Position numbers and translations under genes: made by a program
DNA from: Dermatophagoides farinae
Taxonomy: Eukaryota > Arthropoda > Arachnida > Sarcoptiformes > Pyroglyphidae
DNA length: 64,000 nt
Assembly: GCF_024713945.1 (NCBI RefSeq)
Contig: NC_134678.1
Location: forward strand, 7,254,001-7,318,000
Reading direction: 5' to 3'
The notes under the pieces: generated by a model
The model's input: the letters and a program-made list of their open reading frames with translations, nothing else
Database searches by the model: none
Told to the model about the DNA's origin: nothing
Shown: positions 63,701 to 64,000 of the stretch, in pieces
How positions within the stretch are numbered: position 1 is the first letter of the stretch
Layout of the letters: each line of letters starts with the position of its first letter

Positions 63701-64000
63701 CGTTACGTGAACTACCTCGAATCGGTACATTTGAAAATATTGTAACGGCAACATTACAAACATCATTGACTGAAGCATTGAATCTATTGATTGAAGCACG
63801 TATTTCCGCCTTACCGATTGTTGATAAAAAGAATAAAGTTATCGATGTTTATGCTAAATTTGATGTTATCGTAAGTGTATTCACTAATAAATTGTCTATC
63901 ATTCATAAAAATAATGCAATCTTTTTTTTTCTTTCCAAAATTCATTCTAGCATTTGGCTGCGGATAAAATGTATCAAGATTTAGATATTACTATAAAGAA
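48864..64000 (+). CDS. SNF4Agamma: AMP-activated protein kinase gamma subunit (SNF4A gamma / PRKAG), long isoform, 3' end beyond the window
   Basis: Exons are 48864-49313, 53810-54182, 54251-55097, 55490-56318, 62687-62738, 62812-62943, 63055-63207, 63298-63476, 63661-63870 and 63951-64000 (open). Phases 0,1,2,0,1,1,1,0,0 agree throughout. The first four exons encode 833 low-complexity residues rich in Ser, Thr, Asn, Gln and His. They include [13 protein letters not shown] and [13 protein letters not shown], motifs like those in long gamma isoforms of other animals. CBS1 contains [24 protein letters not shown] and [11 protein letters not shown]2 contains [15 protein letters not shown] and [15 protein letters not shown]3 contains [10 protein letters not shown] and YAKFDVI. 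CBS4 begins at HLAADK. The adenine-nucleotide-site Arg and Asp positions are retained. The protein is the energy-sensing regulatory subunit of the cytoplasmic AMPK heterotrimer. Confidence 0.9.
49314..53809 (+). other. First intron of the AMPK gamma gene
   Basis: Donor GTATGA, acceptor ACTACACAG. T-run and GATGAT rich. The one feature of note is a CAG/GTAAAT junction at 49698/49699. Confidence 0.75.
49699..49746 (+). other. Possible alternative terminal exon or recursive splice site of AMPK gamma
   Basis: A long T-rich tract ends TTATTCTTACAG, followed at once by GTAAAT. The acceptor is strong. If used as an exon, the sequence is in frame with exon 1 (phase 0) and reads [15 protein letters not shown] then TAA. 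If the following GTAAAT acts as donor, it would be a zero-length exon of the recursive-splicing type known from long insect introns. No AATAAA lies close downstream, which favours the second reading slightly. Confidence 0.35.
57668..57750. repeat. (TTG)n followed by (GGT)n
   Basis: About 45 bp of TTG units pass through TCG into GGT units interrupted by GCT. Open frames here on both strands (polyC/polyV/polyQ) are repeat translations. Confidence 0.92.
58418..59548 (+). CDS. Large Ser/Pro/Gln-rich exon, probable alternative first exon of AMPK gamma
   Basis: From ATG 58418 a frame of 376 codons reads MASSSSS, polyP, a Glu-rich stretch with [13 protein letters not shown], then Asn, His and Gln runs. 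Basic Ser-rich blocks follow, such as [31 protein letters not shown] and [11 protein letters not shown]. The RSxS-type motifs resemble the long N-termini of AMPK gamma isoforms, and the position between their exons and the CBS exons is where a shorter isoform would start. The splice out is uncertain. CCAG/GTACGT at 58815 (phase 1) could join the exon at 62812; CATATG/GTTGTT at 59486 (phase 0) could join 62687 but is weak; the frame otherwise stops at 59546. A separate single-exon gene for a disordered protein is the alternative. Confidence 0.5.
   Translation: MASSSSSPPPPPPDKLSPAIDDSSGKNLDLEFNVEKCKVQEECDEQQQPQQEEEEEEEEQEEEECDEFHEHSIDPYERNYHTITGITNNNNNNNRNPSIRFPGSLYYPQKSSTLAITNRSSPLWRTNMGTSPGTSSMSSKFSNDCHHHNHHHHHHKNNQDKKQQQQNKKKRSSTLNKTLMLFRPPSHPLLSRSNSTPVKHKQQSTLSSNMKQQQSKSQKQPTLSTTSATAFLRPPSPLTLSLNTQQLSSSPNVSRSPSPSKFSFNSSLDFYCHYCGAGSSPPTPTIFQQQQTNINDDYLQPTSSSSSPPSSRSPHRKLFNRSMSTDCPSSTSTTKQSWNRRSMRYCRSKSKHLYHMVVCRFLVVGGYINNDDDDYK

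Overview
The window is animal nuclear DNA, very AT-rich, full of homopolymer A/T runs, (TTG)n/(CAA)n, (ATC)n/(GAT)n and (GT)n/(CA)n microsatellites, with GT-AG introns that are often only 60-170 bp. Protein content (a neuropeptide-type class A GPCR, an RNF41/Nrdp1-like RING protein, an AMP-activated kinase gamma subunit with long low-complexity N-terminal exons) together with polyQ/polyN/polyH-rich proteins fits an arthropod, most like an acariform mite; that assignment is inference from style, not from a diagnostic marker.

Layout. 0.7-1.3 kb (+): a two-exon gene for a small secreted, Tyr/Ser/Gln-rich protein. 2.8-22.2 kb (-): a four-exon GPCR gene of 725 codons, converging on the first gene. 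All its splice phases close. Its first intron is about 17 kb, interrupts transmembrane segment 2, and contains a 1.37-kb foldback element (6.05-7.42 kb) whose loop carries a decayed coding fragment, plus coding-like islands on both strands (a spliced candidate membrane protein at 8.7-9.4 kb on +, a short ORF at 13.8 kb on -).

22.2-42.3 kb is gene-poor. It holds a 2-kb cassette (24.07-26.13 kb) bracketed by two tandem arrays built on a GGTAGTGTAC core, with two small convergent coding candidates between them that share overlapping poly(A) signals; a candidate three-exon secreted-protein gene on the minus strand (28.3-35.3 kb); and a second foldback element (31.12-32.11 kb) with TA target duplication in that candidate's intron.

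42.29-42.95 kb (+): an intronless RNF41-like RING/SIAH-type zinc-finger protein lacking the family's usual C-terminal half. 48.86 kb to the window end (+): the AMPK gamma gene, with four low-complexity N-terminal exons (833 residues), then exons for CBS1-CBS3 and the start of CBS4, running off the window. A large extra open exon at 58.42-59.55 kb in its intron is probably an alternative first exon, and a site at 49.70 kb is either a recursive splice site or an alternative terminal exon.

The best-supported genes are the GPCR, AMPK gamma, the RING protein and the small secreted protein. The strongest candidates for something undescribed are the satellite-bracketed cassette and the foldback element with captured coding sequence. 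No tRNA, rRNA or CRISPR was seen.
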